Below are positions 1-13,300 of a stretch of DNA of 64,000 nucleotides, piece by piece. The stretch spans positions 11,780,001 to 11,844,000 of the forward strand of contig OZ199838.1 in NCBI GenBank assembly GCA_964304625.1. Reading direction: 5' to 3'. Under the pieces are notes generated by a model. That model was not told the origin of the DNA and did no database searches. It saw nothing but the letters and a program-made list of their open reading frames with translations. Source of the stretch: Kudoa neothunni. Lineage: Eukaryota; Cnidaria. How positions within the stretch are numbered: position 1 is the stretch's first letter; each line of letters opens with the position of its first letter. The translations under genes were made by a program, and so were the position numbers.

Positions 1-1566
1 ATAATACGTTATAAAATTAGGTCTAGCTAAAATAATCCATTTTTGTGGATAAAATTGATTTTTACTGAATAATTACTATTGTGTAATCATCTCGTTTGCT
101 GTCGTTGAGTTCCGACTTTAACAGAATAATTTACGAGAGGATCTCAAGTATTTTTCTGAACTTCACTGCCGCCGAAAGCCATTAAAATGCCCTGAATCGA
201 AACTTAACATCGATCTACGGATAGTTTAAAATTTTGATAACTCTGCATGAAATATTCGGCCAACGAATGACTACTAGTAAATACATCTATACATGTTTAA
301 CTCATGTGAACATTACACTATTAATTTTAATACGCGATAAAAAAAGGTGAATTAATGAATATCGGTAAAATAATCAAATATTTGGTTAGTTTAATTTAAC
401 TGTGTAGTTAATGAAAAAGCCTAGATTTATGATAAAGAAAATTTTACTTCGTTTTTGTGTTAAAACTTTTTCATCAGCCTCTTTAAACTAATTAAATAAA
501 TTAGTGATTGAAATAAAAATCCGAAGCTTACAGGATTAAACAGAAATTCAGCTCTTATTCTTTAAAAAGCTTTTATTTTAGTTTCAATCTTAAAACAAAT
601 GTTTTAATTGATTATTCTTTCAATCAAACTAAATTGAAAATTTGTAAAGTTTACAATCATCATTTAATTAACTTTAATTACAAGCAAATATATATTACTT
701 TTTAAATTAAATTCAACCATGTTAAAAGTTTGTTTCTATTGATTATATTTTCAGTACTAATCACAGTCAACAATGGTTATTGAGTGGTTTTCTCAGGGAT
801 TGATAAAAGGATACGCAATGTCGATATAACTCCGTGTTCATGAAAAAATAAGATTTAAGTGTTATTTTTCAAATAAACAATAATTTACAATTATTTTAAA
901 CCCTGTAATGATCCCAACAACGATGAACGTGTAGTAGAATGGGGTAAAATTTACCTCAAAACCATTAGAGAGTTAACCAATCTGTTATTAAGTGCATTTT
1001 ATTTAGATTTTATAATTTTAGATAATCTATCAATCAGTTGATAGGAACAACACAGTCCATTTCCAAGAAGACATTTTTCAGTTTTTCTACAGCTAGAGTA
1101 ATTTTGATATCCTCATTTATATCGAGACGAGCATCATTTTGGGTATTCATACTCTAAACTGATTCAAATTTGTTCGTCTATTTTTAATATGTAGGTAGCA
1201 TTGATAAGTATGAACATGTTTTTAATTTTAAATAAAATGTATTACACTTGTATATATTACGTCATTGAACAGATTCTTCATCTAATTTAACAAATTACAG
1301 CCTCAAGGAGTAATAAGAAAAATAATTCTCCCCCTTGTAAATTCTATCTCCTTTCAGGATAAGATTTCTGTTTGACTAAATTGAGATTGACTTCGAGAAT
1401 AAAAATGATTTGAGAATTGCATTTTGAATTAAAAAAATAAATCCAAAACATTAATTGCCCAGTTTATAAATACATCAATTATTGTAAATCAAGCAAAACA
1501 TGCGAATAACGATAAAATTCTGATTTATTGTCCAACAAATAGAAGAGTTGTTGTTGAGCTGCAACA
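1..1566. other. AT-rich spacer downstream of the SorLA-like gene
   Basis: No convincing coding exon is seen on either strand. The only structured piece is around 769-830, where GTCAACAATGGTTATTGAG resembles motifs at about 25567, 28931 (reverse) and 61934, suggesting an old end of a dispersed DNA-transposon family. The rest is low-complexity A/T-rich sequence. Confidence 0.5.
1524..1529 (-). promoter_or_regulatory. Likely polyadenylation signal of the SorLA-like gene
   Basis: On the minus strand AATAAA lies about 38 bases past the stop codon at 1567, the expected place for a poly(A) signal of the upstream receptor gene. It is a motif match only. Confidence 0.4.
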
Positions 1567-4500
1567 TTATTCAATCACGTCTTCGTATAATAAGCCCTCT
1601 TCAGAATCTTCAATAATGAAGTGGAAAGATTTATTCCGAACCAGGAGGAATTTGAATTTATGGGATATGAATTTTGAAATTCGTTCTATCGCTTTAGATT
1701 TCTTGCCAATCAACCACAACATACCGACAAAAAATGCAATGAGCAACATTATTAAGAACACTGAACCACTTTTTAGGTAAAACTTGACGTGGCAAATAGT
1801 TTCATCCTCTCCCATTGGGCAATCTTTGACTCCGTTGCAAATATCAGACGACTCAAGACATAGATTATCACACACATAATAGCACATAAGTTCCTCACCT
1901 GAAGCAGAAAAATAATTGTAATTAAAATATAATCCTCAGTTACAGTTGACCTCGTCAGATTTATCGATACAATCGTATATTTTGTTGCACCGTAAATGTC
2001 TATTGATTATTTGACCATTGCTACACAAGAACTTCTTCCCCACATCTTTTGCTATAATATTTTCAAAACAATCTCTTCTACACGGGTACATCAATATGTA
2101 GCTTACACACGCAATCCATTTCATCGAAATTATTTCCGCAATCATTCTTCCCGTTACATTCCAAATTTTCAGCAATGCATTTCCCGTTACGACAACTGAA
2201 TTCATTCGCATTGCATTGATAAAATTGATTCGGATGAATTCCTGACACAAATTCATAATCGCTGATAGTTTTGCAAACTTTTGGAGGAATATTATTGCAA
2301 AGAAACCTTTGGATACCTTTTTAATCATTAATAAAAATATAAAAGTAATATAAATGCCTACTTGTCGGTTTATGACAGTTTTTTTCATCAGATCCATCAT
2401 CACAATCAACGTGACCATCACATAACAATTCCTTTAATATACACATTTTATTGCCACATTGGAATTCATTTGCACCACACACATTCCCTAAAAAGAAATA
2501 GGATATAAATGAACGATGAATAATGTTTACAATTTGCTCCTTCACGGACACATTGTTGATAATGAGGTGAATTTTCAACTAAGTCGCGTTGGTAACCATC
2601 AGAACACAAACAGTTCATCTGATTGGATATTATGAAACAAAGCTCGTGTCTGTTTCTAAAGTTTTTGTCCGATATATCTACGATGGATGGATTAGAAAGA
2701 GTAAAACTCAGTAATCATATATTACGAGTCCATTTGACAAAGTGGTAGGATATTTTGTGGGGGCGCTTACTAACTTTCAACGATGTTTTAGTTCCATTGG
2801 GATAGGATTGGGTCAAACTATTCCGGGTAACAAAAATAAACGAATTACGAATATATGTAGCATCAATCGTGTGTTCCTCCACTGCAGTATGTGTTTGGTT
2901 CTAGAATAAACACCATTGGCATACGCATACGTTATCAGTAATAACGTACATGCAGTAAATGTCCTAGCCAAGTGTAAAATTTTAGCGTTCTTTCTTTCAG
3001 GCAAATAGCTAAAATTAGCAACTTTTCTTTGTCATATTGGAAAATGTCCGCACAGTTTATCGTATAAAAATCTGGAACCGTAGTCCCATTATACATGAAC
3101 ATTTGTAAAGAGTTTCTATTTTTAAGTCTGGCTAAAATAAAACTAAAGACAATAAAATATATTATTAAAAATTTATCAAGGTACCCCATTTCGGAAATCA
3201 TTTCAAAATGGTCAATATCGAGAGGATACTTGGTGAGGGCCACTTGAGTCAATTTATATGGACAGAAAACTTTCAGAATATAATGTGTAGTAAGGTAAAA
3301 AAGATATCCAGTCAAATAGTCATATTTGAGCATTTGAATGGTGTCAGTCACTTCTGGAATAATCGTGAAGTTGGCTTGTTTCCAGTTATCTAAAATCCAC
3401 CCACGTCCATGAGTACACAATACGAATGGAATAGATTGTTGATTACAAGCATAGGTCCAACAAGATTTAACAAGTCTTCTCTCTTTGGAAGAAACCGCAT
3501 ATAAACAGCGACTTCCAAAGTTGATCTCAACGTGAGATACAGTTTGGTTGAATGTGATAACAAGATTGGGGGCATTTTCTACTTGCTCACCTAATCTTGG
3601 TGACCATACCCATAAACTATCCGAATAGGTAAGCGTTAAAAATTCTGATTCCCCTAAAGTGAAAACAAATGAAACTGGGATCCAATGGCTCAAATTTAGC
3701 GTATTATACAGCCGAAAAGACAAATTTCCGAGGCCACTACTCCATCATCCATGGTAGAACACCGATGAACGTTGACCAATTTGTTACTTAAAATATTATT
3801 AGATTTTTGTAGTTCAGGTTCTATAACAACCCTAGTATAACTCGTTTACCAAAGTGAGAGCGATTGCAAACGTCGGATGCAGCATTATGGTCAGGGTCTG
3901 GATTACAATTATCAGACCAATCTCTTATATATCCATAAGCGCTTAACGGTGATAGTAATTACGGCGTTGAAAAATCCAAGCAAAAATTAATACCATGGGA
4001 AATTACGTTCATCACACGTACAGAAAGTCTTTTGAATCACTGATCTGTCCTTACTGATGTAATAGGAACGAAAATGAATATTGTCATCAGAAATTTTAGG
4101 TTGTTCTCCCCGATAGCACTCACCCCCCTCCTTGGGGTAAAACATTCTAAGTTCAGATGATACTATAAAATTAATCAAATTAAATCAAACATATAAGCAT
4201 AATTATACCATTGGGTACGTTAAAAATTGTTATATGTAACTTTTTTTCATGAATCGGGCGAGAAAGCACTATAAGAATAGGGTTTTGAGGATTTTCAACA
4301 GTGAATTTTTTCAAAACAATATGGTTTCCGTGGAAAACTTTCAAATTTTCCCAACTCAACCCATAATCATAACTTATTCTATTGGGCACCCGTTAGCAAC
4401 AAAACTAAGAACAAGTTTATGATTACTTAAATACTGAAGTGACCCGAGAATTGGAAAGAATCCACGGACTGTTCTGGAATTGTGTAATTTCCATGGATTC

Positions 4501-6375
4501 TCTAAAAGCCTTTATGAAGATTTCAAGGTGATTGTAAATATGAAATGATCAAATTACCGGTATAGTTATAAGGTTTTGTTGATCAGCATATAATCGGTGG
4601 GTGATTTTGAGGTTTGGTATAACCTTACCGCTGGCAACGTCAACAACACCTAACCAAATCAGTCTGTAGGTAAATCGAGTGTCCTTACGAACGTAGAAAT
4701 AGGTATAGATACTTCCTGATAGGAACAAAACACCATTTTTGTATCTGCAATCATGAGATGATGTAATATCACATCCTAAATCTAGTAAAGGGGCGCATTT
4801 GCTCTAGATAATTCTTCTATAGTACAACTTTGGTTAGATTATAATGTATCACCCCTTTACATTGCCCAAAATGGGACGAGTAATCGAAATCAAGTAGGCG
4901 TGTTGACAACCAAGAATTTCCCCCACTTGGACTTACGAAAAGCCGGTTGTGAGGTGCTTTACCACTTTGTTTATTAGAATCTTGAACTATAACCATTAAA
5001 TCGCCGCCTTTATCATCGCTGACTGCAACATAGTTTAAAACACTAGATTAGAAAAATACGATAGCCATTTCTAAGTAGCTGAAACAGAATGATAACCTGG
5101 AATGGTTGAAAAGAATATTTTGCTGTAGTCTAACAAAAAATAAATGTTTTTTGTTTGCTATGTAAAGAATATTGCGATATTGTGTGATCACCAAAACATA
5201 AACATCCCCATAATAGTTAACATCAATTATTCTAAAATCCTATTTCATAGTGAATAAAAAACCAGAAATCGTCTAAATCCCACTTTAGGAACAATCTTTT
5301 GAGGAAAATGACATGACTCGAATTTAATACCATCATTCGAGTATTGTAGCTTTATGTTTTTATTTTTATCCTTAAATTGAATACACCATCAATATTAATT
5401 TATCAACAACAGCGAATTACGCTTGTAATGGCAAAATAATGATGATTTTTTAGCACATGAAAATCAATCACATCAAAAAGCGGGAAAACAGTTTTGTTTC
5501 CGCCAATAAGCACCAGTTTTGAAGTTGTATTATCTAGAAATTAAAAATATTAAGAAATATTTTAATATCCACATATAATATGCCCTTCACATGAACCAAA
5601 AACGAACTCCCAGCAACAACCTGGTTATTTTCTATGGATAAACCAATACTAAACAAATACAATGTACAACCCTTTCAAATATTCATCAAATAAATACCAA
5701 CTAACATGAGCTGCATTCATATCAAAATAGGCTACGCTGCTAAATAACTCGTTGGTCAAAACCAACTTGGCCGTCTAACATAAAAATCATCCAATCGCGC
5801 CATATAATCGATTTTTACACGATTATTAACAGGATGTGTATTAATAGCTAATATTTTATTGTGGTTATTGCAGGATACAACATTTTTGACACTTAGGTTA
5901 AACTTCATTGAAGAAAAATACTGATGATTAGGTAATGCTTTGATTGTAATGATGTTTGACGCCCGACTAGCCATAATGATCATATTTCTGCCAATATACT
6001 CCACATAATCCCAAAAATCCGCTTCTTTAGACTCGAATTTTTGAAAAGAAGTAGATTTTTGCCCATCATTCTTCAGATAATAAAGGTCAGAAGCATTCCC
6101 CGAATATTTTTGCGTATGGTTGTAAAGATGTAGATACATATGTGTATACGACTCGTCATAGGTCAATTTCGAATATTCAAAGCTGTACTTTATAGGATGC
6201 TGTTGAATTTAATGTTTAACAACTTACAAGAACAACAGGGTTGATTTACCTGTCCTATCGGTACATCTCCTTTTACGATTGATACATCAGGTAGACAGCC
6301 CACCAATAAATCACAAAATAGGATCAATGATAATATCATCTTGCAATAATAACTCAATATATTAGCTATAAACAT
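1567..6375 (-). CDS. SORL1-like: SorLA/SORL1-like sorting receptor (VPS10, YWTD-type propeller, EGF, LDLa, TM)
   Basis: Type I receptor expected to carry cargo between Golgi, endosome and surface. In order: signal peptide ([15 protein letters not shown]; an upstream in-frame Met at 6375 adds 12 residues), a short intron (about 6205-6250), then VPS10 propeller exons including an Asp-box-like [12 protein letters not shown] Cys-rich VPS10 tail follows (CTCDER, then [17 protein letters not shown]). The 2935-3723 exon fits the LDLR-type propeller seen in SorLA, then comes an EGF-like module ([10 protein letters not shown], about 2590). At least three LDLa modules are visible ([48 protein letters not shown]), with a further LDLa-like module next to the membrane. 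One TM helix and a tail ending in acidic [14 protein letters not shown] complete it. Vertebrate SorLA has more LDLa and FN3 modules; none of the FN3 set was found. Exons between 3.7 and 5.7 kb are only partly resolved. A shortened sortilin-family receptor is the alternative; the VPS10 plus LDLa combination favours SorLA. Confidence 0.82.
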
Positions 6376-7958
6376 ATCTGATATTCAGCTAAAGTCGTCC
6401 TAAAGCAAGTACCTCGCTCGCAAACAATAAATCCAGGAAATCTTATCTATTCTATTAGGAGTATTACGTGACAAATGTAAGGTCTGGGAATTTATATAAT
6501 AAATATCCAATCATTATTTTTAGATATCATATTGGTAGGATCGTTCAAAAATTCAGCTAAAAATTATTTCTGGGTTTTTAGCCAAATAAAATAAATCATT
6601 AAAATATATTATAAATATTATTTTTTTTAATTACCTAATTAAATAAACCGAAACCTCTCGTTCGATTACCTTAAATAAGTCATTAACTTTAGCGTCAACT
6701 GAGATATAGTTTTTTCTAATAGTTCATACTTATTATTTTTCAAATTATTTCTATTAAAAATTCCAACGATTAATCTAAACTAATACACAGTTCACTCCTT
6801 AAAGTAGTTTTAGTGAATTTCCTAAATTCAAAAACAATATATAAAATTAAAATTTTGTAAATCATTTTTTAACAAATTATAAATAATATCTGAGAAATAT
6901 TTTGACGAAATATATATCGTTAATGATCGTATAATGAACTTGCCGTATTATCTAACGCGGCTATTTGTTTGCATAATCTCAGGCTTAGACAAAATTCAAA
7001 CTTCCAACTCATTATTCATTATTCATTATTAGTGAATTAAAAAGTTTTTCATTATATATGTAATAATATACATCATTGTTGGTAAAATGAATAAAAAAGT
7101 TTCGTCAGAGGGATTTTTTATTTTATATACATATTTTAGCTGTTATTTTTGTGATATCTTAAATATTAATAGCTAATGTATTCACTAAATTATGTATGCA
7201 CACGCAAAAAAACGTAAAATGATAATCATAATTACTAATTTTGTTCAATACAAGTATTTACGTTGATATTGCTTATTAATATTATACAATTCAACAAAAT
7301 ACAATAATAAAAATACGAATGAAATATTTAACCATTGTATTATAATTAAATATTATCAAAGTTAACAAATAGTATTTTAATGAAAAATTGGTTAAAATAC
7401 AGAATTATGACCGAATTTTCAAATTTAGATTATAATTAGTTCGAATATTAATCGTATATTTTTAAACCCAGATTAGCGTTATATTTATGCTATAATTTTT
7501 GCCAGAATGACTTATTTTCATTCAATATATTATTTTTGATATTATGATTATGCGTTTGCTACAACTGGACACCTATACTTGCATAAAATACGAATTCTTT
7601 TTTCTTATAGATAGGTTCAACAATTGGCAATCGCTAAGGATGAAATATGATAATCCAACAAAATCAGAGTTGTCCGACTTAAATTCTACAACACATAAAG
7701 CATGCTTTACTTGAGCCAAATTAATTGGTGGTATAACCTGTCGAAATAGTCGCGAGGGACTAGGAATTCTCTGCATTAATAGATTACTGCAAATGCCATT
7801 GTGATGACAAATAGCGGTTTCTGAAAGTAGCCTATTGATAGCACAATAGTGATCAATACTCATTATTAAAATATTCAGCAGGTTCGTTTTTGTACGTTGT
7901 CGCTGATTTGGACTACGGCCACTATGATACATTTTAATGAAAAATTCATGTTTAATAA
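6376..7958. other. AT-rich spacer
   Basis: Upstream region of the SorLA-like gene. Mostly A/T runs with TTCATTATTCATTATTAG-type simple repeats near 7010. An open stretch on the minus strand (7573-7932, 119 codons) has no recognisable domain, has unremarkable composition and abuts a MITE, so it is not called as a gene. Confidence 0.4.
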
Positions 7959-7959
7959 T

Positions 7960-8052
7960 ATACAGAGAACCCCTGATTATCCTATTACAGAGTTATCCTG
8001 AAATAAAGTAAATTATCCTATGTTTTTTTTGATAATCGAGGTTTCATTGTAT
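7960..8052. mobile_element. Short pogo/Tigger-like MITE
   Basis: A 93-base element with imperfect terminal inverted repeats: TACAGAGAACCCCTGATTATC on the left and, reverse-complemented, TACAATGAAACCTCGATTATC on the right (16 of 21 positions equal), both starting at a TA. Ends of the CAGT(A/G)GAACCTCGATTATCC type are usual for pogo/Tigger DNA transposons, which insert at TA. No coding capacity; it would have been moved by a transposase supplied elsewhere. Confidence 0.6.
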
Positions 8053-8952
8053 CTAAGTTTTATGCAAGTTCGCACGAGGCGTACAATATTGCACATTATT
8101 TTCCAATCGCTCCAAAAATGTGGAAAACGCATCATTAACTGTATGAATTTATTATGTATTTCCTTATAAATAAACTAGCGCAAAAGCTCCGCTTCACATG
8201 GGCTTCCTTGCCCGTCCACGCAGACTTATGTCTTGAGTGGGCCAAGGTCATTTTAAGTTCAAAATCAAATATAATTATTTTATCCTTCTTTTTATGATAT
8301 TTTTGATCTAAATAAACAGCAATAACCCGATCATCTTCACTTTATTCTTTATTGGACTTTATTTTCATTTAGAAATCCTAAGTTCTTACAACTCATGCGG
8401 GGTATTAGTCACTTTAAATAACCCGTCGATGAACCAATTAATCTAAAAGTTTGTTAACAATGTTTCATTTAATTATAACTTGCTAACATCATTTTATGTT
8501 TATTTAAAAAATATTTAAAACATTCTATCTTTAATTAAACGCGAAAAGTAAAAATTTATTCACATGTATTAACCTCTCCTTTAAACAACAAATCTGCGTT
8601 TACACGGAGTCCCCGCTTACGCACGAACGAATGTTGTAGATCGTCTTAAGTACGTTCAAAATTAGAAAAGAGTAAAGTTAAAGTTACAATTGTATTTAAA
8701 TAATATAAATTAAAGTTATATACACATATCATTAAACATTATAGCGAATCACGTGCAGTGGTAATCTCATTATCAGCGCTAAACTATTTACAAAAAGTTG
8801 ACACTACCAATTCACCACTTTATAAGAAAACAGAAAACCCCGTTATATTTTTATAGTTAATTTTTTATTTTTTAAAATACAAAAATAATCTTAAATACTA
8901 TGGCAAGTCTCTGTATAAGGAGAAGACTTGTGCGTATACACACATACACTAC

Positions 8953-8976
8953 TATATATATATATATATATATATA
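8953..8976. repeat. TA microsatellite
   Basis: Uninterrupted run of TA dinucleotides. It explains part of the artificial Ile/Tyr-rich open frame on the opposite strand. Confidence 0.95.
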
Positions 8977-9038
8977 GAAGATACATAAAAATGCAAAAAA
9001 TTTTGGAACGATCCTCAAATTTTCCACTTTGTTTATTT

Positions 9039-9940
9039 TTAATCCTCTAACGGATTTGGTGTGTATTACACCCCAAACCACATTAAATGTGGACATAGAA
9101 TTTTACAACCTCCTCATAGAAAATTGAAATTTACGCCATTCTCCTATATTTATTAAACGTACAACATATAAAAAGCTTGGCTAAAATATAAGTTCAGGTC
9201 ATGTAAATAAAAATTCCATCCTCTAAGGGGTTTGGGTTTAAAAACTCCCCAGGTATTTTTTGCTTACATTAACTTGAAAGATTTTAAATAATTAAATAAG
9301 AAACTCCTGTAACATTCTATCGACAAATTTCCAAGAAAATCTGCAATTAGGATCTCACCTAATCCAATGCGGCATTCTTCGTCGAACGCTCGAAAGTTTC
9401 CTTTGGTATAATATTGAGGTTCTCCTATCAAATGAATGGATAAACAACAACGATTTTTTCAGATATATCGGGTTTTAATAACTAACAAAAGTTCATTTTT
9501 TAGTTATAATGTTGAAAAATATTCCCTCGGAGATTTTTTTTAATTATGCTCCAATTTGGGTCATGTGGAAAAATGTGATTATTGAAGCAAGAAGCTTGGA
9601 CTAGTTGTACCATTGTGGTGAGTGAATTAAGATGAACGCTTTCAGTGATTTCTTGAAGATATCCACTTCCTTAATGGTGAGCTAGATAATAACTTGTTTT
9701 TTACACTACATAACACAACGCCTTAGTATTCGTTGAAAATAATCCACGAGGATTGAGCTTGAACCAGATTACGTTTTGTAATAGATGTAAATATACTCCA
9801 AATACTATCAATAGAATCTACTAAAAATTTTCAAGTAAATTCCAAATTATTTTTTGAGTAAATTTAAGAAAAAAAGCCTGGGGTATTTTTCACCATAGGC
9901 CAGTTAAAGGATGGAATTTCTTGTTAGCTTAGAGGGTTAA
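9039..9940. mobile_element. piggyBac-like MITE
   Basis: About 0.9 kb bounded by TTAA on both sides, the target site of piggyBac elements. The left end reads TTAATCCTCTAACGG and the right end reverse-complemented reads TTAACCCTCTAAGCT, equal at 11 of the first 12 positions. A palindrome-like GTGTGTATTACACCCC lies just inside the left end and CATCCTCTAAGGGG recurs near 9218, as in subterminal repeats of this superfamily. No transposase reading frame was recognised inside, so it looks non-autonomous or strongly decayed. Confidence 0.6.
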
Positions 9941-10343
9941 GTGGGAAAATCAATTAGTCACACACACTTTGAGGGATTTTTTACCTATGCTATATCTAAG
10001 GAATATTTTGAAAAATTTTTATTTATTGTTTAAATACATTAAATACCTGAATTTCGTATATTAAAAAATTATTCTCTAATTCCATACTTTGAAACGTAAC
10101 GTCTAAATTGAATTCTTAGGTGTTTTCTTAAAAAATTCTGCAGATCATCACACTCTTATAATTTCCAGATTAGTCATGAAAAAATTTTATACAATATAAT
10201 TTATGATTTAATAATTGATAATATGAAGGTCAATTTATTTCTTGAAATAAGGCAGGGAGATGAGTGAAAAAAATCCATTTGATCAAAAAAACAAAAAATT
10301 ATCACATATATAAGGATAGGTATAACTGCGAAAAGATAATTTC

Positions 10344-13300
10344 TTAAAGGAGTTTAGAAAAAGGGTCTATATCTGGAAAATTAGTCGATGACAATTGATT
10401 GTTTTCTGTTAGAAGATTTTAGAGTAAAAATATACATCAAAAATGTACCTTGTTGGTTTGAGGATGTGGGTCCAACGTTGGAGGAATTGAATATCTATCA
10501 ATTGAATAAATGTGAAAAATCGATTTGTCGAAATACGTTCACGTCAAAAATATCACTATATTTTGGCAATTCATTGTCGTCTAATTGTTAAATTAAAGAA
10601 CGATCCTATTATAGGTTAGCATAAATAGTGCTAGCTTACCTGGGGGAGGTGGATGCTGGTTAACGTTTGGGGAAGATATAGTTTCATTCATTGTTCCCTT
10701 CAAAAAATTATCTTAATTAAATAATTCTAATGATACATTATGTATCTGTTCAAAGGGATCGGGATCGGACTCAACTCTAGAGCTTATCAGCAAGCTACCG
10801 CTGGAATGCAAGTTTGTGATGATGGACTCGTTTTGCTGAATTAAATGTTATGTTATCATACGTATAAAAATTAATCAATCATTTGTCTCACTAACTTGGT
10901 TCATATTATTGTAGGTGTTTTTAATCATCTAAATAGCATTCACAATCTCAGAAAGATAGCTTAATTACCATGGATCTAGATGAGCCCACTGTGGGAGTGT
11001 TCATAGTTTTATGGTTACTACTTGATATCGCACGAAATGATTTAATTCATTTTATTTTTAAACACTTATTAAATTACATGCTTTTTACATCGTCATTGCA
11101 ACCTCTCTTTTTTATTTTCTTGGCCAGCTGTTTTAGCACAACAGTCACCATTGAGGTCATATCACACGATACGGGGAAAATTCTCTCATCGTAAGCAGAA
11201 TCGCACAGTTTTTTGTATATTCTTAAATTTTGGTGTAATTTATCTAGTTCGACACGAATATTCTGCAGTGAGTTGGTATCATAATCAGAAAAGTGTTCTA
11301 ATTAATAGATATTATTTTATTGAAAACTGAAAAATTGTTACCCATCAAAAATGGCACCAAGTACCATACACAGCGATGCAATTGCATAATATCATTTAGT
11401 TTTAGCATAAATATGTGATATTCGATTTTTGTTCCAAAATGTAATTTATTGTTCTAAAATTAAAGTGATGTGAACTAGAAATGAAAAATATTTTTTAAGC
11501 TCACTAAACAAACTACAGTAGGTGACGTGTGGTTCGTAATTTGAGGAAATATTACAAAATTAACGTACACATAAGATTATAATAAGTTATTTATTTCTTG
11601 AACTAGTTAAAAACATTTATTTGACCATTTTAAATATAAACAAAATATTTTTAAATCAAATAATTATGTTTTTAGGGATTATTTTAGTGACGTGTGGTTG
11701 GTAACCAGGGCGACCACTGCTTGGTTTTTCCCCAAGACCTTGGGTTTTTTGTGGTCACCTTGGGTTCTGGGTTTTTTTTTCATTCTTCTTTAAAATCTTG
11801 GGTTTTTATTGAAAACCTGCAACAATTGAATAATACAAATTTCATTATGTGTGACATTAATATTTATATTTTTAATAGCGTATCCTATTCAGATCATATC
11901 GTGCAGGGTTTAAACATTCACGATATTGAACGACAGTACAATAGATTGTCTATCGGGGCACGGTTGTTCAATTAACATTGTCGCACATTATTAGAAAATT
12001 TAACGTTATTTCAAAATATATCTTGAACTATGAATGAATGAATGAATTAATTATGAGCATATTAATCTATACTAGACATTAAGTTTGAATGAGTGTTCGC
12101 AACAATAAATTGCAATAATACGACGATAAATTGAAATTTAATATCTGTAGACGTATTTGAAGACTCGGAAGATGATTAAAAACTTTAATAGACATGTTTC
12201 TATTTTTTGTTGTACTTTAGACTAGCGTTTTTCTCGACCTTGGGTTTTTGGACCGTCCATTTTTGGGTTTCTTCTAAAATCCCGCTGGCAGTTCTGTTCG
12301 TAACTTATCAGGTGCGTTGAGATTTTTGTTTTCGATTGGTGGCGAAATAGAGGACAGAAATAAAGATTGAGTTAGGCATTAAAAGAGAAATATGAAATAA
12401 TAAAGTTTATCCAAAACCAGCGAAGGCATGGATCAGAAACAATATTGAAAATGAAGCCAATATTGGTGATTTTATAAGTGATGGTAACTGTAACGAAGAC
12501 GACAAATTTCATAAATTTGATTGCATAGGATGAAGAATTATTCCATTCAAAATTTCCCCTCTCATTTATCTGATTCGAGACATTACTTGAAATATCATAG
12601 TTTAAATAGTAATAAACATCAAACGGATATTGAACGAGAAGTACACGATATAATTATCAGAAAAATTAAAAATATTACTAAAACTGAGAAATTCACCCCA
12701 ACATGGATTATCTTTATAGTTGATTTATAGGTTTGTATCCTTCTTAGTATCGCTCGCGCAACCTTAGAAATTACGAACCACACGTACAATATGTGTGGTT
12801 CATAATTTTTTCTTGGTCCCAATGGGATTACGAACGAGTGACCATCCACTGTATATAAATAATGAAAACACATTCATTAGTTTAATTGGTTGATTCATTT
12901 GATTATTTAGAGTAACTAAAATAAAAAAAGGAAAAAACCTACAAATTTTTGCAGTTGATACGAAAATTGAAGCATCGCTACCGATAGATACTTAATAACA
13001 ACTGATGGATCTATTCCGTATTGGTGTTGAATAAAAAGAGGATCTCTATATTGAAATAAAAATAAACTTAACACTCACACTTCATATGCTGATTCCCTGA
13101 CATTAATCGAATTTCGATTTCATGATCCAGAAAACATTTTCTTCTCATTTCCATAATTTGAAAATAATTTGTCAACAATTTAATGTCGTCAATTCCTAGC
13201 CAATCATCAACTAATGTTAGCTTATGTTAGAAAAATTACCAACTTTAGGCCCAAAGTTTTGACAAATAGTTTGATCAAATTCACCAAATGATCGATATAT

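Noticed and set aside
7573-7932. 119-codon open frame on the minus strand
   Set aside because: No domain, no splice partners, ends next to a MITE and no coding-like composition; could at most be a transposon shadow.
8872-9096. 74-codon open frame on the minus strand
   Set aside because: Runs through a TA microsatellite and into the end of a piggyBac-like MITE; the Ile/Tyr run is an artefact.
10388-10591. 67-codon open frame on the plus strand
   Set aside because: Antisense to the last exons of the ANTH gene, whose minus-strand exons splice in phase.
12521-12873. Overlapping open frames on both strands
   Set aside because: Lie inside the Tigger-like element without any transposase motif.
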